A program made the position numbers and the translations under genes. Shown here piece after piece: positions 60,501 to 64,000 of a DNA stretch of 64,000 nucleotides. Within the stretch, counting starts at the first letter, position 1; every line of letters starts with the position of its first letter. Below the pieces are notes generated by a model. That model did no database searches. It was not told where the DNA came from and worked only from the letters and a program-made list of their open reading frames with translations. This DNA is from Bryopsis sp. KO-2023 (taxonomy: Eukaryota > Chlorophyta > Ulvophyceae > Bryopsidales > Bryopsidaceae): the NCBI GenBank assembly GCA_030272585.1, contig BSYQ01000010.1:3162001-3226000 (forward strand), in the 5' to 3' direction.

Positions 60501-63500
60501 CTGCTATTCGATGGAGTCCAGGGAAACTTGCCCTGCTCCTGAATGCGAATGGAAGGAGTTTGACTTCAGTGATACGATGGGTGTAATGAACGAAAGGTCT
60601 GAAAGTGGCGGCATAATGGTCGAAAATTCTGAAAGAGAAGATGTGATGGGTGGAAAACCTGAGAATGAAAACGGAATGATGGACGAAAATTCTGAAGGAG
60701 ACGATATGCTGGACGGAAAATCTGAGAGCGAAAACAGAATGATGGGCGAAAATTCCGAAAGATACGGAATGTGTGTGCCATCGGGTTATGGATCCCCGCA
60801 ACCATCCTGCTGTGTTTCAAGATGCAATTATGATGGCAATTCAGACCGAAATGAGATGATGGACGGGATGGAGAACATGAACGAGAAGGAGACGATGGAT
60901 GGAATGGAGAGTATGGGCGGGAAAGACATGACAGACGGGATGGGGAACCCGGATGGGATGGAGAACATGAACCAGAAGGAGATGATGAATGGGATGGAAT
61001 CTTGTGGAGTGTCTGCTCAACAGTGCTCGAGTTACAATGACAAGCCAGACATGTGCATGAGCAGTGGATGTTCATGGGAGTGTTCTGACGACGATTTTAG
61101 TGATGACTATCGTAGCGACGAGGATGAAATGTGCCCTCATGCTCGTGGAGCTTCGTACTGCCGAGAAATGGGATGTGAATGGACAAAATCACCTGAGTCG
61201 GAGGAAGTCACTCGAAGCTATAGAGAGTTCTGTCGAGGCATCGAGGAGAAATTGCCGCTGGACGACAGTTCTTCAGCTTGTGAGACGATCTGCCTGCAAG
61301 ACAAATTTCCAGAGTGTTTCGAGCCAGGCAAACGGAGGCTGTTAGGGAAGCACCTCTTGGGCATGACACGAGTTCAAGAGGATGAACCTGATTTCCCTAG
61401 CAAGGATTCCATGGAAGAAGGCAATGCTGGCTCAGATTCCCAAAAGGACGATTTCAAAGTGACAACCAGCGCGGAGGGCGATGATATGATAAGGAGAACG
61501 AACCAAGAAGGGGAGCCTGGGGAATCTATGGGCAGAGGCGACATGGAGGAAGAGTTTGTACCATCCATCCAATGCCAGCAATGCGAGTGTCACATGTCGT
61601 CGGAAGGGCCTTCACTGGCAGACACACTCAGGAGCTTCAAACCAGGTGGATCTAAAACTTTTGAGGAAGTCTGTATGGCGTCATTGTCTGAGAGCCGCAT
61701 GGAATGGATGGGGACATGCGAAACTCCAGAGGACGAAGGCAGGAAGGACTTCGGTGGGGAGGACCATTGCTGCCACGAGAAAGAAGACGATATGTGTCAA
61801 ATGTACAGCCAAAAGGAAGAGGAGTGCAAGAAAATGGGCTGCACCTACAGGGATACTGAACAGTTGTCGCTGGACCTCGCTGAAGAATATCAGGCAGATA
61901 TCGACCTGATTCTGGAAAAGTTCACGGAGCTAGCCGGCGGGGACAATTTTGAGTTCACCCTGGAAGCTGTTTGCGAGTGGTTTGATATGCCTCGGGAGGG
62001 CTGCATGGAAAAGATGCACATATCGATGGTTGTCGAGATTTTGGACACGATGGCACAGGATCCAACAGATCTCGGTGAGGTATCTGCACTCCTGGAGAAA
62101 AAGGTACAAGAGCTAGCAAAAGAGGCAGCCGCCAGGGAGGCCTGTTCGCAGATGCCAAAACAGTGCGAGGTGCATGACAATGTGGGTGACTGTGAGGATG
62201 GTGGCTGTGAATGGTCAACATGCATGCGCAAGGATGAAAGAATTGAGATCAGTCAGGAGGAGCTGGAGCAAACTTGCAACCAAGGTTTTCGCTTGCTGAG
62301 TGAGGTGGCGGAAGCAGACACCTTGGAGGGGCTTTCTGAGTTTTGCCAAGTTGTTGATCCGGAGTCAGACATCCCAGATTGCGCAGAGCGAGCCAGTGTT
62401 CTGGTCGGTCTGATCGCAGCAGGATACTCTCGACAGGAGTTTGTCGAACGATGCACTGAGACGGAAGGCGCCCTGGAGGAATCTGAGGTCCAACTGGAGA
62501 ACTTTAAGCACCTTCTGTGCGATCCGGAGGAGGCGTGCTGCAGGAAATTCTCCTTGACCGGCGATGGAAAAGAGTTTCAATTTGGGATGCTGCCTGGTGC
62601 TGCTGCTTGCATGAATGACGAAGCCTGTGACTTCGAGCCAGAGTGCATTTTGGAAGAAGATCTGTGTCTTAAGCAGTTCACCGAAAGCGACAGCAATGAT
62701 TGTGGTTCCGACTGCGTCACAGTAGAGGTGGATGGTGAGAAGGTGGGGTGTGTCGACAAGAAGAGGAGAGACATGTGCAACCGTGATTTACGTTCAGGGT
62801 GCGACGAGGAAGGCTGCGTTTGGAAGCCGGGATGCACACCGAGAGAAGTCACAAGCTTTGATTGTGAGGAGGGGGATGCGTGCTGCATTGCCACCATGCA
62901 AACAAAATTCACGGATGCGCAAACTAAACAGTGCACCGAACAAGACCCCTCGGATGGAGCCAGTTGCAAGGTTCAAAAGGTTTGCACCCAACTCGATGAT
63001 GCTTGCCGCATGATCAGTGAGCCGTGGGAGTGCGAAGATCAGCCAGGGTGTCACTTCAAACAAGAGCCCACCGATTTGGACCAGTTTGCTGGCAAATGCA
63101 TGACCACGAACGATCGTTGCGAGGGTGCATCCATGACAGAGTGTGCCAAGATCAGAGTGGGTGGCAGCTGTGCAGTGGTCGATCGGTGCGAGGTAAATAC
63201 CTGCGATGGCACAGATCAGTGTTGCGAGCTGGACCAGTCTCAATGCCAAGCCGACGAAACGTGTCTCTCTGAGGCGCAGTGCCAGATGAGGCCAGGATTT
63301 GACACCTGCTTGAAAATCAAGTGAGGGCTGTTTACATTTTGTTTTCACAATTTTTTGCTAGCAAGGAGACCCTGTCACTCCACACGGGACAAAACTACCA
63401 CTGAACGGCTAGTCAAATGTGTGTATTGAAAATGCATAATCTTTCTTGCGATCTGATGTCAGACGTGTGGATGCAGGACCGAGGCCGATTGCCAGAACTC

Positions 63501-64000
63501 CTCAGATTGCGCCTGGGATGGCTCCACATGCAAGGTGCAAGATGACTTCGACATGTGCAGGGAAAGATATCACAGCAGAGCCCTGTGCGAAAGTCTGGGG
63601 GGGTGTAAATACACCGAGGCATGTCTGAGCCATTGCAGCCTGTGTGAAGAATGCATCGACGAGATGAGCAAACTCCAGTCACAAGATTTGACCACAAGAG
63701 CCGCAATGCAGGTGAGTGGAGCTTCATGGGGCTGGGAAATTGCTTCTATAAAGGGCTGAGGATTGATCAGTGTTGTGCTCTTTGCAGATTGTGTATGATA
63801 AGTGCAAAACCATGACTGCACAGTACCCTGATCTGCAGCAGAACATAAGAAACGCCTGCAATGTGTACAAAATAGCGCGCAACCCAGCCGTGTTGAAGCG
63901 TCCTGCTGCCCTATGCCAAATGATCGAAGCATGCACCAGTGATTGCACTAATAAAGATGACGATGAGCTGGATCTGTGTTCCGATACAGGTGTGCATTAC
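48499..64000 (+). CDS. Giant secreted cysteine-rich modular protein, 27 exons seen, 3' end outside window
   Basis: Exons: 48499-48528, 49502-49535, 50130-50411, 50693-50906, 51190-51257, 51639-51704, 51857-51972, 52299-52551, 52765-53088, 53212-53541, 53652-53871, 54076-54149, 54420-54733, 54882-55089, 55227-55613, 55713-56165, 56309-56406, 56570-56804, 57216-57470, 57615-58034, 58147-58188, 58284-58512, 58803-58888, 59141-59349, 59488-63320, 63477-63711, 63788-63989. Every junction keeps frame; 3,072 codons are encoded before the edge. Exons 1-2 make a signal peptide split by an intron (MLRGFLLVCL / IVGSVGGIA); an in-frame ATG at 48460 is an alternative start. The rest alternates two cysteine modules: a CxxCxxC domain and a C-x(n)-C-x(4,5)-C-x-W microdomain (over 15 copies), separated by acidic linkers. 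No transmembrane helix, enzyme motif or known domain is recognised. It is probably a disulfide-rich matrix, wall or surface protein. The small exons 2, 6 and 21 are the least certain. Confidence 0.82.
49884..49922 (+). repeat. 9-bp tandem repeat (GGTTTTCGT), four copies
   Basis: Lies in intron 2 of the giant cysteine-rich gene. Four near-perfect copies sit side by side; the first is GGTTCTCGT. Confidence 0.85.
50693..51257 (+). other. CxxCxxC module copy 1 (exons 4-5)
   Basis: The cysteine pattern DGCQDC...C...GEC | SSMC...C...CEC is split by a phase-2 intron just before SSMC. Equivalent copies are 52765-53088 (SCELCKMC, unsplit), 53652-54149 (SCEVCELC, split), 55713-56165 (SCSICPGC, unsplit), 58284-58888 (LCSICRDC, split) and 60220-60480 inside exon 25 (KCQQCSQC). 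Each is preceded by an amphipathic helix such as VQEFMMQIG, IKEFMKKLS or LNEFLDRLY. Confidence 0.75.
51288..51316 (+). repeat. (CTTT)n microsatellite
   Basis: About seven TTTC units in intron 5 of the giant gene, ending in a T run. It may serve as a polypyrimidine-rich intron segment. Confidence 0.85.
52058..52099 (+). repeat. Uninterrupted G42 tract
   Basis: 42 consecutive guanines follow a short (TG)n and an A18 run in intron 7 of the giant cysteine-rich gene. On the transcript this is poly-G, able to form stacked quadruplexes. The exact length may be affected by sequencing error. Confidence 0.8.
57487..57513 (+). repeat. (AC)13 microsatellite
   Basis: Thirteen AC units in intron 19 of the giant gene, 17 bp after the donor site at 57471. 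Confidence 0.9.
59488..63320 (+). other. Exon 25 of the giant gene: 3.8 kb, intronless multi-module block
   Basis: 1,277 uninterrupted codons, against 10-150 codons in the other exons. It encodes further CxxCxxC modules (ECKICFVC, KCQQCSQC, IQCQQCECH) and at least nine C-x-W microdomains (e.g. CSSYNDKPDMC...GCSW, CPHARGASYC...GCEW, CEVHDNVGDC...GCEW). The C-terminal third changes to a denser cysteine spacing (CDPEEACCRKF, GDACCIATM, TDQCCELDQ). In upstream copies comparable modules are divided among two or more exons. Confidence 0.85.
60580..61010 (+). repeat. Met/Asp/Gly/Glu-rich short tandem repeats within exon 25
   Basis: Two degenerate coding repeat tracts flank one cysteine patch. At 60580-60770 a ~13-residue unit repeats (MVENSEREDVMGGKPE, MMDENSEGDDMLDGKSE, MMGENSERYG). 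At 60840-61005 a ~12-residue unit repeats (MMDGMENMNEKE, TMDGMESMGGKD, DGMENMNQKE). Both are cysteine-free, acidic and Met-rich, and are probably flexible linkers prone to length change. Confidence 0.8.

Overview
The window is nuclear DNA of a eukaryote. Nearly every host gene is split by GT-AG introns, there is a chromovirus-type LTR retrotransposon, and the intergenic DNA is full of long homopolymer tracts. Secreted and receptor-like genes resembling those of unicellular algae point to a microalga or other protist, perhaps of the green lineage, but the species cannot be named from sequence alone. I rebuilt gene models by hand from reading frames, splice signals and intron phase. Most internal junctions keep frame across every intron; the few that do not are flagged.

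Layout. 1-410: 5' end of a secreted cysteine-rich protein gene (minus), back to back with a WDR4/Trm82 tRNA-methyltransferase subunit gene (plus, 882-3963). 5056-6075: a small three-exon membrane protein gene, followed directly by a 17-unit minisatellite (6076-7310). 7311-9246: AT-rich decayed sequence. 9247-18437: a complete Ty3/gypsy chromovirus on the minus strand with 178-bp LTRs that are identical by eye, a 5-bp target duplication and two extra ORFs, one before gag and one after pol. 20061-21369: a non-coding foldback DNA transposon. 23260-27091: a six-exon type I membrane protein (minus). 30917-32103: two unassigned minus-strand reading frames. 32961-38285: an eleven-exon PGAP1/Bst1 GPI inositol-deacylase gene (plus). 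43201-46847: a receptor kinase of the tyrosine-kinase-like group (minus). 48499-64000: at least 27 exons of a giant secreted cysteine-rich repeat protein gene (plus) that runs off the right edge. The long gaps (19.0-23.2, 27.1-30.9 and 38.3-43.2 kb) are low-complexity and hold no gene I can support.

The most novel content is the giant cysteine-rich protein (more than 3,070 residues encoded here) and its relative at the left edge. It alternates two small cysteine modules. Its intron phases record duplication of a multi-exon unit, and one 3.8-kb exon encodes several such units with no introns. The two membrane proteins with similar ectodomains, one with a cytoplasmic kinase and one with only a short tail, make a possible receptor/co-receptor pair. 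PGAP1 and the WDR4 homologue are ordinary housekeeping genes and confirm that the splice models work.
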